From CALJIC01 sp039805565 (GTDB lineage Bacteria; Chloroflexota; Chloroflexia; Chloroflexales; Roseiflexaceae), in assembly GCA_039805565.1 (NCBI GenBank), contig JBDLTZ010000217.1, positions 1 to 20,792 on the forward strand: a DNA stretch of 20,792 bases, in the 5' to 3' direction. The notes under the pieces were generated by a model. It had not been told where the DNA came from. It saw nothing but the letters and a program-made list of their open reading frames with translations, and did not search any database. Of the stretch, positions 1-6,876 are shown piece by piece. The translations under genes and the position numbers were made by a program. Position 1 is the stretch's first letter; the number at the start of each line of letters is the position of its first letter.

Positions 1-1
1 T

Positions 2-160
2 ACCTCACGCACGTGTCCCGAATGTGGGCACTGTGCGAAAGAGAACCGCAAAACCCAGGCTTCTATTGAGTGCACATCGTGCGGGTTCGCTGGCCCGGGA
101 GATGTGATCGCGGCGGGCACTCTTGCTCGCCGGGCTGCTGCAAACCGGCCATACTGCTAA
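2..160 (+). CDS. tnpB: IS200/IS605-family TnpB, C-terminal fragment (runs off the window)
   Basis: This is the last 52 codons of an RNA-guided TnpB nuclease of an IS200/IS605-type element; the rest lies left of the window. The zinc ribbon is clear: CPECGH near residues 5-10 of the fragment, then CTSCGF, giving a four-cysteine CxxC...CxxC finger. It is followed by the last RuvC segment GDVIAAGTLARRAA, whose Asp corresponds to the third catalytic acid in the DxxAAxNIxxR motif of the family. The frame ends at TAA 158-160. The same frame stays open beyond the stop and reads LKQLLPVGKATCTGSAGI through the right end, as it also does in the second right-end copy near 13.5 kb. The TAA may therefore be either the natural end or a late nonsense change. 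The family assignment is firm; activity cannot be judged from this fragment. Confidence 0.9.
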   Translation, partial: TSRTCPECGHCAKENRKTQASIECTSCGFAGPGDVIAAGTLARRAAANRPYC

Positions 161-179
161 GAAATAGCTCCGGTATACC

Positions 180-279
180 CAGGTGGCTGGCGGCTGAAGC
201 AGCTGCTGCCTGTCGGCAAAGCCACCTGCACAGGCTCTGCCGGAATAACATCGTACGTTTCATACGCCTGCGGCTATGG
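180..279 (+). ncRNA. Candidate omega-RNA (reRNA) scaffold plus guide of the IS605-type element
   Basis: In IS200/IS605 elements the guide RNA of TnpB is made from the 3' end of tnpB and the right end, with the guide copied from DNA just outside the element. Here a 9-bp stem, CAGGTGGCT (180-188) with AGCCACCTG (220-228), lies just downstream of the tnpB stop. The segment shared with the second copy ends exactly at 263, so the guide would begin at 264 (ACGCCTGCGGCTATGG). The 5' limit and the guide length of about 16 nt are guesses from the family. Confidence 0.45.
193..263 (+). repeat. IS605-type right end, copy 1
   Basis: These 71 bp match positions 13457-13527 on the opposite strand with only two mismatches (t/a at the run after GCTGAAGCAGC and g/a in GGCTCTgCCGG). 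Identity stops abruptly after GTTTCAT at 263. On the left, similarity fades just after the tnpB stop. The position directly after tnpB marks this as the element's right end. Confidence 0.8.
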
Positions 280-389
280 TCACGAAGCCTGCGGGCTCTA
301 TCGTAGCCCGGGTCGCATTCGCCAACAGCATCCTGCAGGCACGCGGTCGTTTACAGTAAAATACCAATCGTGTTGCCACGAGAAGCTCT

Positions 390-1037
390 TCAGGTATCTT
401 GCTGAGAGCCCCCCAGGAGCATATCGTCGGATCTGCTATTACCCCAAAACTCATCCATCGTCGCGTGTCCCGCCTGGCTGATGCCCTCGCGGGTGAAAAC
501 CTTCAGCACGGTCAGCGCGATGATCCGCAGGTCGAGCCAGAGCGAGCAGCTGTCCACGTACTCGACGTCCAGGTTGAACTTCTCAGCCCAGCCGATCGCG
601 TTGCGCCCCTTCACCTGTGCCCAGCCGGTGATGCCGGGGCGAACCTCGTGGCGGCGTTTCTGCTCCAGCGAGTAGCGCTCCATGTAGCGCATGAGCAAAG
701 GGCGCGGTCCTACCAGGCTCATCTCGCCCTTCAATACATTCACTAGCTCGGGTAGCTCGTCGACGCTTGTGCTGCGCAGCAGGCGTCCAAAGGCAGTGAG
801 ACGCTGGTCGTCGGGCAGCAGGCCACCCTGCTCGTCGCGGGCATCGGTCATCGTGCGGAACTTGTACATGGTGAAGGGGGCGCCGTTGAGGCCTGGGCGC
901 TGCTGGCGGAAGAGCACGGGGGCGCCGAGCTTCACCCGCACCAGCAGAGCGACGACGAGGAGCACCGGGGCGAACACGACGAGTGCGAGGATCGTGAGGG
1001 CCAGGTCAAGGGCGCGCTTGCCGAAACGTCTGTACAT
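390..1037 (-). CDS. Phosphoglycosyl transferase (PglC/WcaJ-type initiating sugar transferase)
   Basis: Transfers a sugar-1-phosphate from a nucleotide sugar to undecaprenyl phosphate, the first membrane step of repeat-unit synthesis. The 215-residue protein has one N-terminal membrane segment (about residues 10-33), KFRTM (59-63), and the catalytic Asp-Glu pair in SVDELPEL (D93, E94), followed by NVLKGEMSLVGPRP and PGITGWAQVKGRN. It is the short monotopic form, without the extra N-terminal membrane domain of WbaP. The ATG at 1037 is preferred over an in-frame start at 1130 because GGAG lies eight bases before it and the homologous region begins there. It is the last gene of the minus-strand polysaccharide cluster and converges on the IS605 fragment. 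The sugar specificity (galactose, glucose or a bacillosamine-like sugar) cannot be read from the sequence. Confidence 0.9.
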   Translation of the reverse strand: MYRRFGKRALDLALTILALVVFAPVLLVVALLVRVKLGAPVLFRQQRPGLNGAPFTMYKFRTMTDARDEQGGLLPDDQRLTAFGRLLRSTSVDELPELVNVLKGEMSLVGPRPLLMRYMERYSLEQKRRHEVRPGITGWAQVKGRNAIGWAEKFNLDVEYVDSCSLWLDLRIIALTVLKVFTREGISQAGHATMDEFWGNSRSDDMLLGGSQQDT

Positions 1038-1210
1038 CTGGCGAACTCCGATGCGAGGGGCGATGCTTGGGGCGAGCACGAGGCGTCTGAACAGGGTTGC
1101 CAAAGTGACTCTAGCACCTGGCACACCCACAATGCATCATCCATGCAGCAGGCGGCGGGTACGCCGGATGGAGGAAGGAGGGGTAGGCCGCTATCACTCA
1201 GCTACCTCCT

Positions 1211-2473
1211 TTACCTCCTTGAGAGGAGCAATGCCCGTAGGGGGTGGATCGCGGAGGCGTTGCGTAACACGCGCTCCAACTTCTGAGCCATGCCATCTCT
1301 CTGGAACTGGTTGTGAGCGAGGTCCCGGGCCGCTGCTCGCGCCTTGTGCAGAGCTTCAGGGTTGTGAAGGAATGCCGCGAGGGTGTGGGCGCCGGCGACA
1401 GGGTCGCCGGGCGGCAATACGAGTCCGGCCCCGCTCTCCTGCAGCAGCTCGGCCTGCCAGCCGCCGTAGTTGATCGCTACAGGCCGGCCCGCAGCAAGGG
1501 CGTCGAAGAACTTATTTGCCGAGTTATTCCACATCGGGCGTAGAGGTATGAAAAGGGATGTGGCAACAGTTGAGGCCGACAGAAGGCTCGGCATCTGCGT
1601 CTTGGGGATCGAGTCCCATATCCAAAGGTTCTTCCCAAAGACGCCACAGGCTCGCGCCTCTTCGGTTACCTGTTCCTTCTCAGCGCCGGCACCGACCAGG
1701 AGGAAGCGTACCGACGGATCGATGCGTTGCATGGCCTCGGCAACGGCAACAAGATACCCGACGCCGTTGATCTGGCCAAAGGTGCCGGTGTAGACCACAA
1801 GCGGCTGCTCAGGAGCGAGGTCAGGGAGCTTGCTGCGGAATGTGTGCCCATATTCTGGAGGCACTTCGAAGCTATCGGTGTCACAGCTGTTCGGGATCAC
1901 TGTCACTCTGCCGGGAGCAATACCTCGGCTTACCACCCCTTCGGCCATGCCGGGCGAGAGGGCGACAACGTGGGCCGACCCATGGTAGGCGAGCCACTCC
2001 AGGAGCCGGGCCACCACACAGGCCGCAGGATTTCGCAGGGCACCCATTGCGATTGGCAGCTCAGGCCAGAGATCGCGCACCTCGAAGACCAGGGGGATAC
2101 GCTGCTTGAGGGCCGCGAACAACCCCGGAATTGCGATGCTCAACGGGGTGCTGGTAGCAAAGACAACATCGGCGGAGCGGCTCATCGCCTCACGTGTCGC
2201 AAGCACCGCAAAGCGGAGAAAGGCGTCGATCCGCTGATCAAAGCTCATTTTATTGTCATATGGGACATCGATAACAACCAGTGGAATGCCGTCGATCTCC
2301 GTCTCTGAAACCAACTGACTGGATTGCCGGTAGTGCTCCGGCAAAAACGCCCCTGAGGTGATGACACAAACATTGTGTCCAGCAGCGATTAGACGGCGCG
2401 CAAACTCAAACGAGCGCGTGCCCCCAGAGCCATCAGGCGTTGTAAAGTACTGGTGAAGGTAGAGAATGCGCAT
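1211..2473 (-). CDS. GT4-family glycosyltransferase (WbuB-like)
   Basis: Cytoplasmic GT-B fold transferase that adds a sugar from a nucleotide donor to the growing lipid-linked glycan. The 420-residue length is usual for the family. The N-terminal domain opens with MRILYLHQYF and the glycine-rich acceptor loop GSGGTRSFEFARRL. FEVRDLWPELP lies mid-domain, and the C-terminal donor domain has VVYTGTFGQINGV and NNSANKFFDALAAGRPV, the WbuB/Fnl-type form of the donor-site motif. The ATG at 2473 has GGGGA seven bases upstream. That ribosome site and any close promoter sit in or at the edge of an IS630 remnant, so this gene's original upstream context has been replaced. The stop lies in a purine-rich AGGAGGTAAAGGAGG stretch. 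Family is firm, sugar unknown. Confidence 0.9.
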   Translation of the reverse strand: MRILYLHQYFTTPDGSGGTRSFEFARRLIAAGHNVCVITSGAFLPEHYRQSSQLVSETEIDGIPLVVIDVPYDNKMSFDQRIDAFLRFAVLATREAMSRSADVVFATSTPLSIAIPGLFAALKQRIPLVFEVRDLWPELPIAMGALRNPAACVVARLLEWLAYHGSAHVVALSPGMAEGVVSRGIAPGRVTVIPNSCDTDSFEVPPEYGHTFRSKLPDLAPEQPLVVYTGTFGQINGVGYLVAVAEAMQRIDPSVRFLLVGAGAEKEQVTEEARACGVFGKNLWIWDSIPKTQMPSLLSASTVATSLFIPLRPMWNNSANKFFDALAAGRPVAINYGGWQAELLQESGAGLVLPPGDPVAGAHTLAAFLHNPEALHKARAAARDLAHNQFQRDGMAQKLERVLRNASAIHPLRALLLSRR

Positions 2474-2475
2474 CT

Positions 2476-2715
2476 ATGCGTCCCCGATATAGTTGGCGGA
2501 AATAGGCTTGGCCAGGGCGCTGTAAAGAGATGAAAGCGCTTGGTGAGGAGGCTGGCGAGTTCAGTGCGGTACAGCGAGAGGTTGTTCAAGATCTGTTGAA
2601 CTGCGGCGCGAAACTCGGCAAAGGTGACGTGGTAGCGGTTGCGCGCGGCCTTGTGTTTGAGGAACTTCCAGAAGCGCTCGATCAGGTTCAGGTTCGGCGA
2701 GTAGGGCGGCAGATC
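2476..2715 (-). mobile_element. IS630-family transposase, C-terminal remnant
   Basis: Reading the minus strand from about 2715 gives LPPYSPNLNLIERFWKFLK, the hallmark third-acid region of IS630/Tc1-like DDE transposases (E of NLIE), then KAARNRYHVTFAEFRAAVQQ and LTKRFHLFTAP. The catalytic first two Asp residues and the rest of the element are missing. The frame runs on without a stop into the neighbouring GT4 gene, so the original end is not preserved. A perfect 6-bp hairpin (CTGACT-AACT-AGTCAG, 2715-2730) marks the junction with the truncated GT2 gene. The exact left limit is uncertain. Confidence 0.8.
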
Positions 2716-2726
2716 TGACTAACTAG

Positions 2727-2846
2727 TCAGTCAACATTGCCGGAGACGGCCTCAAAAGCAAATACAGATGCGAGACAGCGTTCAATGAAACGAATCTCAT
2801 TGCGGCAGGGAATAATTATAGAGGCTGTAGGCATAGGAATGTTCAT
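2727..2846 (-). pseudogene. GT2-family glycosyltransferase, N-terminal fragment cut by the IS630 remnant
   Basis: This 39-codon ORF begins with MPTASIIIPCRNEIRFIERC (residues 4-23), the typical first strand and helix of a GT2 (GT-A fold) glycosyltransferase. It ends at TGA 2727-2729 just before the place where the VVDG/DxD-type donor motif is expected. The sequence then changes into the IS630 remnant. The ATG has an AAGGAG ribosome site and overlaps the stop of the preceding short ORF by four bases (ATGA), so the gene was once translated by coupling within the operon. No C-terminal part is found on the other side of the IS remnant, which implies deletion as well as insertion. Confidence 0.7.
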
Positions 2847-2980
2847 GTTACTTGCTCCTTGATATCCTGACTTTGCAGCATAACATTTAATAAAAAAGAT
2901 AGTCGCTTTTCCAATGGGACAAGTTTCTCTAAATAGTGCTCATCCGAAACATCTGTCATCTCTCTCAAGTAGTGTCTCAT
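2843..2980 (-). CDS. Short unidentified ORF coupled to the truncated GT2 gene
   Basis: A 45-residue ORF with ATG at 2980, beginning MRHYLREMTDVSDEHYLEKL and continuing with a Leu-rich helix-like segment (about residues 21-36). An in-frame TGA lies six codons upstream, so it is not the open tail of a longer frame. AAGGGG lies about nine bases before the start, the ORF follows the GT4 stop by 20 bases, and its own stop overlaps the next ATG (ATGA). That packing is what suggests a real gene. I do not recognise the product. It could be a small cytoplasmic accessory protein or the remaining end of a larger gene that lost its 5' part. Confidence 0.45.
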   Translation of the reverse strand: MRHYLREMTDVSDEHYLEKLVPLEKRLSFLLNVMLQSQDIKEQVT

Positions 2981-3000
2981 GAGGAAGGAGCCCCTTCAAA

Positions 3001-4251
3001 TCATCGAGTGTAAGAACGACCAACAGCGTGCAAAGGGAGACTAGCCCTCTTTTGAACGAGCTGCACAATCTCGCAGAGGTGTTTGCCTAACACTGGCCAA
3101 TCGAGATACTGCAGCGCCTTCCTACGCGCGGCTTCGCCCAGTTTCTGGCGGTCTGAACGATGCAATAGCAGTCTTGTTGTCAGCTGTGCGAACTCGACAG
3201 GGTTCTGTGCAACCAGAACCGACTCGTTGTTGATAAGAGGCATGCCCCTGATGCCCTGGGGGGTTGAGACAATAGCCATACCCATCGCCATCGCCTCAGC
3301 TAGTTTGAGCTTCGAGCCATGTGTCTCCTGAAATGGGGCTACGAACAGATCGCTTTGATCGAAGTAGGGCCTGATGTCATCAACTCTCCCTGTGAATCTG
3401 ACCTGAGGAACAGTAGCAAACTCAGCCTGAGCTTCGGGCCGAAAGCTACCGGCTACAAGAAGTTCAGCACTTGGCAGCATCCGCAGCACTAATGGGAGCA
3501 CCTCACGTACGAAGTAATGGAGAGCGCGCATATTTCGGGCGACCGATGTGCCGGTAAACAGCATACGCGGAGGTCCTTGTCGCTCCTCTCTGTTCGGGGC
3601 ATAGTATGAGCAGTCAACCCCATTCTCAATTACATCAATTTTGGTATTGTGAGCAAGGGCAGCCGTAAGCTGGCGATCCTCTTCGCACACTGAGACAATG
3701 TGTCCAACATTCCGGTAGACCTTTGGAAAGAGCGCGCGCGAGAGACCTAGATTGATGAGAGCAGCAAGCCGTACTGAGGCCTTTGAGGCCTGTGCAGCAT
3801 AGATGCGCCAGAACTCGACATCTGCATCACATTGGTTCAAGATCCAGTTTGGTCCAGGCCGATCCGCTACCAAGCTTCCCCAGTGACCGAGGCTGGTAAA
3901 GACAACCCCTGGGAAGTAACGGATCGTGTGCAGAGCCTCAGGTGAATGAGCAAGGGAGTAATGGAGTACCGCACTATGATATGGGAGCCCTCTGATAGCA
4001 CACCGCTGTAAGACGCGACCTCTATCTTGGAGCTGTTGGTCACGGAGCGGCACTCGAATGACGGAGTGCGCATGGCGATGTAGCTCTGCCTGCTGCGCGT
4101 CCGAAAGGGGCTGCCGAGTGAGAACAAGCAGCTGTACTGTAAATGCCTTGCTCAGCTCCCGCAAGAGGCCGAACGACCGCAAGCTTGCCCCGCTGTGCGT
4201 GGGCCAGGGACTCTCCCAGGCGAGAAAGAGAAGTTTAGGGCAAATATTCAT
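3001..4251 (-). CDS. GT4-like glycosyltransferase (Stp1/EpsH-associated sugar transferase type)
   Basis: A 416-residue GT-B glycosyltransferase. The N-terminus LLFLAWESPWPTHSGASLRS (residues 7-26) contains the acceptor loop, and the mid region carries NWILNQCDADVEFW. The C-terminal donor domain has LFTGTSVARNMRALHYF, DLFVAPF and GSKLKLAEAMAMGMAIVSTP, the position of the EX7E-type donor-binding motif. This pattern resembles the TIGR03087 sugar transferase group of exopolysaccharide loci. ATG 4251 is chosen because homology starts there; an in-frame GTG at 4350 would add 33 residues with no resemblance to the family. A 198-bp AT-rich gap separates it from the upstream polymerase gene and may hold its own promoter, though I see no convincing one. 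Confidence 0.85.
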   Translation of the reverse strand: MNICPKLLFLAWESPWPTHSGASLRSFGLLRELSKAFTVQLLVLTRQPLSDAQQAELHRHAHSVIRVPLRDQQLQDRGRVLQRCAIRGLPYHSAVLHYSLAHSPEALHTIRYFPGVVFTSLGHWGSLVADRPGPNWILNQCDADVEFWRIYAAQASKASVRLAALINLGLSRALFPKVYRNVGHIVSVCEEDRQLTAALAHNTKIDVIENGVDCSYYAPNREERQGPPRMLFTGTSVARNMRALHYFVREVLPLVLRMLPSAELLVAGSFRPEAQAEFATVPQVRFTGRVDDIRPYFDQSDLFVAPFQETHGSKLKLAEAMAMGMAIVSTPQGIRGMPLINNESVLVAQNPVEFAQLTTRLLLHRSDRQKLGEAARRKALQYLDWPVLGKHLCEIVQLVQKRASLPLHAVGRSYTR

Positions 4252-4449
4252 AAGTGCACTATCCCTACACTTTAAACTTTTGCACCTGAGCAAGAACGAT
4301 AGCGTGTCAAAAACCATCCGGTGACGAGTAGAAAACGGAGGTTCTCCCACGCCTTTCTACACGATGCCGGCAAGATTGTTGCTACATTTAACAGATATAG
4401 TTAAAAGTGCAAAGGTAGTGAAATGGTTTCTTTCCTCACGTAAGCGTGT

Positions 4450-5844
4450 TTAATGTTCTGTAGCTTCAATCAGGTTTACACCAATGCCTAGAAGAATCCA
4501 CATAATCGGTGCAACCATATAATAGTCCCAAACATTGCTGACAATTGCATTAAGCGAAAAGCCTATGAACCCACCCACGATGCCGACAACCTGCCAATAA
4601 GCTCTACTACCCATTAGACGATGGATGTTGGTGATGAGATAGGAAATGGTGCTTAGCAGAAATACGCCGAAGATGACGACTCCTAATATTCCACCCTCAA
4701 GTAACACCTTAAGATACCAGCCATCATAGACTGTAACAGCGTCAACATTGCCTATACGCCTCGCTGCGTGCCCTAGACCTATGCCATTACCCCACAGGGC
4801 TGATTGGATTGCATCAATCGAAGCTGACCACTGAATAATGCGGGAATTTAGAAATAGACCTTGCGAGTCTGACAGGTAATATAAAGCGATTTCCCTATAA
4901 AAAATAAATACCACTGCAAACAGACCTGTAACCCCTATAACTACGGTTGTCGTTGCTGTTATTGTATTATACTTGTACTTGATGTAGAACCACATTTGTA
5001 TAGCAAATGACGTCAATATCATTATCCACGAACCGCGGGTTTGGCTTAACCAAGCACATAAGGAAAATACGAGAAAACAAATTAGCCAGAGTGCCTTAAA
5101 GCGGGTGGCAAAAGACATGGCTAAAGATATAACAGCTGCGAGAGCCATCAGCGTACCAAAGTGGAGAGGGTTTCCAAGGAGCGATACCATCCTAGGACGC
5201 CCCAATCTGTAGGCTGCATTAATATCCCTCTCCGATATGAGTATTTCATAGAGAAAGCTAGGATTTATGAAATAAAAATAAACACCAACAACAGCGAGGA
5301 GGATATTCGCGACCGCAAAAAGAAGGATCCAGCGATTTATATGACTTCCATGGAGAAAAACGCGCGCCAAAACGTAGAGACAGACGGGCAAGTAACTGAA
5401 GTAAAGCCCAAAAACAATAGATTCAAAGTTTTCAGAAATAATAGAGGTATATATACCCATACAAAACAGTAAAGCCACAGAAAGGTCAACTGCGTTAGCA
5501 TTAACCCGCCTTGGACGCATCTTCAAATTATGAAGTAGCACACCGATTAAGCCAAAACTAATAAGGACAACTTGCCACAAACGTACAATGGGGTCGGAGT
5601 TCTGTAAGACACCCCAGTTTATGAGTGGGTAGAAAGGCCAAATTACCATCATTAAGTAAAAGACAACAACAGGGCGGAGCAAAGTAATTACCATAACAAC
5701 CGCCACGATCAAACCCACCAGGATAAATTGCTCAAAAATCGGAATTATAATCCCTGTTATTATACATAGTACAAGAAAAACTGCCCACATGAAGACGTTG
5801 CGCGCATGAATAAGCGAATCTTGCATGTTGTATCTTGTGAACAT
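4450..5844 (-). CDS. Wzy-type polysaccharide polymerase / O-antigen ligase family membrane protein
   Basis: A 464-residue integral membrane protein with about ten to twelve hydrophobic segments. The first three occupy roughly residues 16-75, and a large extracellular loop around residues 320-375 contains SRIIQW and GNGIGLGHAA. SQTRGSW lies just before a membrane segment, as in the Wzy_C/O-antigen ligase family. It would join flipped repeat units on the outer face of the membrane. ATG 5844 has AGGA 8-12 bases upstream; M7 (5826) is an alternative start. It lies 14 bases after the GT2 gene. The gene is visibly AT-richer than all flanking genes, as is common for polymerase genes exchanged between strains. 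Whether it polymerises or ligates cannot be decided from sequence alone. Confidence 0.85.
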   Translation of the reverse strand: MFTRYNMQDSLIHARNVFMWAVFLVLCIITGIIIPIFEQFILVGLIVAVVMVITLLRPVVVFYLMMVIWPFYPLINWGVLQNSDPIVRLWQVVLISFGLIGVLLHNLKMRPRRVNANAVDLSVALLFCMGIYTSIISENFESIVFGLYFSYLPVCLYVLARVFLHGSHINRWILLFAVANILLAVVGVYFYFINPSFLYEILISERDINAAYRLGRPRMVSLLGNPLHFGTLMALAAVISLAMSFATRFKALWLICFLVFSLCAWLSQTRGSWIMILTSFAIQMWFYIKYKYNTITATTTVVIGVTGLFAVVFIFYREIALYYLSDSQGLFLNSRIIQWSASIDAIQSALWGNGIGLGHAARRIGNVDAVTVYDGWYLKVLLEGGILGVVIFGVFLLSTISYLITNIHRLMGSRAYWQVVGIVGGFIGFSLNAIVSNVWDYYMVAPIMWILLGIGVNLIEATEH

Positions 5845-5858
5845 GTATTTGAATCCTA

Positions 5859-6845
5859 CTATGCCTTGTAAGCTAAAACTTGCTCAACTAGAGTTTTGTA
5901 TTTCGGATGAGAAATACTTTTCCGATACAAATTTCGATTAACGCGGTATAAAGGCAGCCGAGAAGCTGCATGATACTTGAACCCAGGAAGTTTTGCCGCC
6001 ACCTCAGCAAGATACACTAGTTTCTGTAGATGAAGATACTGTAAGAAGAAGACTGCGCGCGCCTCAACCGGAGAGTAGTAGTGATGGGTAAACTTGACAA
6101 GCCCACGAAGCTTACGTTCAGCACCTAAGGCTGTGTCTTTGCGTGCAAGAGAAGCACCCCGCACGTGAGTCAGGCGGGCCGTCGGCACCCACCACGTCTG
6201 CCAACCCGCCCTTGTCGCACGCAGGTTGTAGTCGATATCCTCAGCATAGAAGAAGTAGTCGGGAGAAAGGCCTCCCAGGCCACGGATAACCTCGTCACGG
6301 ATAAGCAATCCCGCCCCCTCGCCGTAATCCTGGCGGCTCGGCTGCGACAGGGGATAATACTTATCCCGCCACCGGTAGTAAACATGGGTAAGGGATTGCC
6401 AGCCGACGAGGGTGGACAGCATGCGCCAGAGCGACGGGAAGTAGCCAAAGCTTTGCTGCCAGACACCGTTTTCATACTCGAACGTGGGTACAGCCAGGCC
6501 CGCTTTTGGGTGGGATTCGAGGAAGGCAACAAGCCTATCACCGCAACCTGGATGCATAAATGCGTCGGAGTTTAATAACAGGCAGTGACGTCCTCGCCTC
6601 ACCTCGATAGCCTGGTTGTTCGCTACAGCAAAACCTGTGTTTGTAGCGTTCAAGATGCTCCGAATATGAGGCTGCGTCTGTAGCCACTCACGGCTGCCAT
6701 CCTGGGAGTTATTGTCAACTACAACAACCTCAGCTGTGTATTTCCTGAAGCCCTCCGCTACGCTCGCAATAGAGCGCTGCAAGTAGGACAGTGTGTTGTA
6801 ACTGACGATGATCACAGAGACGTCAATATGGCAGGAAGGATTCAT
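5859..6845 (-). CDS. GT2-family glycosyltransferase (rhamnosyltransferase-like)
   Basis: A 328-residue GT-A transferase acting at the cytoplasmic membrane face. It begins DVSVIIVSYNTLSYLQRSI, followed by VVVVDNNSQDGS (nucleotide-binding DNxSxDG), LLLNSDAF (the DxD-like site as NSDA), GAGLLIRDEVI, and FFYAEDIDYNLRATRAGW, whose E-D pair is the usual catalytic-base region. The C-terminal 90 residues are basic and Tyr-rich and may contact membrane. The set NxGFAVANNQAI plus NSDA is typical of the WcaA/RfbF-like proteins often annotated as rhamnosyltransferases, but the sugar is unproven. It lies 31 bases after the flippase gene and 14 before the polymerase. No strong ribosome site precedes ATG 6845. 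Confidence 0.9.
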   Translation of the reverse strand: MNPSCHIDVSVIIVSYNTLSYLQRSIASVAEGFRKYTAEVVVVDNNSQDGSREWLQTQPHIRSILNATNTGFAVANNQAIEVRRGRHCLLLNSDAFMHPGCGDRLVAFLESHPKAGLAVPTFEYENGVWQQSFGYFPSLWRMLSTLVGWQSLTHVYYRWRDKYYPLSQPSRQDYGEGAGLLIRDEVIRGLGGLSPDYFFYAEDIDYNLRATRAGWQTWWVPTARLTHVRGASLARKDTALGAERKLRGLVKFTHHYYSPVEARAVFFLQYLHLQKLVYLAEVAAKLPGFKYHAASRLPLYRVNRNLYRKSISHPKYKTLVEQVLAYKA

Positions 6846-6876
6846 TATCAGATTTTTTCTTGACAGACGCAGGTAT

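Noticed and set aside
292..310. Inverted repeat CGGGCT-N7-AGCCCG as a terminator between tnpB and the polysaccharide locus.
   Set aside because: Only six pairs, a seven-base loop and no T-run on either strand.
1111..1197. 28-codon minus-strand ORF starting GTG after AGGAGG, between the GT4 and phosphoglycosyl transferase genes.
   Set aside because: Spacing to the ribosome site is good, but the GTG start, Pro/Cys-rich odd composition and no link to the next start make it weak; the AGGAGG pair may only be the end of the GT4 frame.
2530..2718. Plus-strand ORF opposite the IS630 remnant.
   Set aside because: It is the antisense of a clear transposase C-terminus; the minus strand carries the LPPYSPNLNLIE motif.
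4252..4350. Longer N-terminus for the GT4 gene from a GTG at 4350.
   Set aside because: The extra 33 residues do not resemble the family and MNICPKLLFL at 4251 is the natural start.
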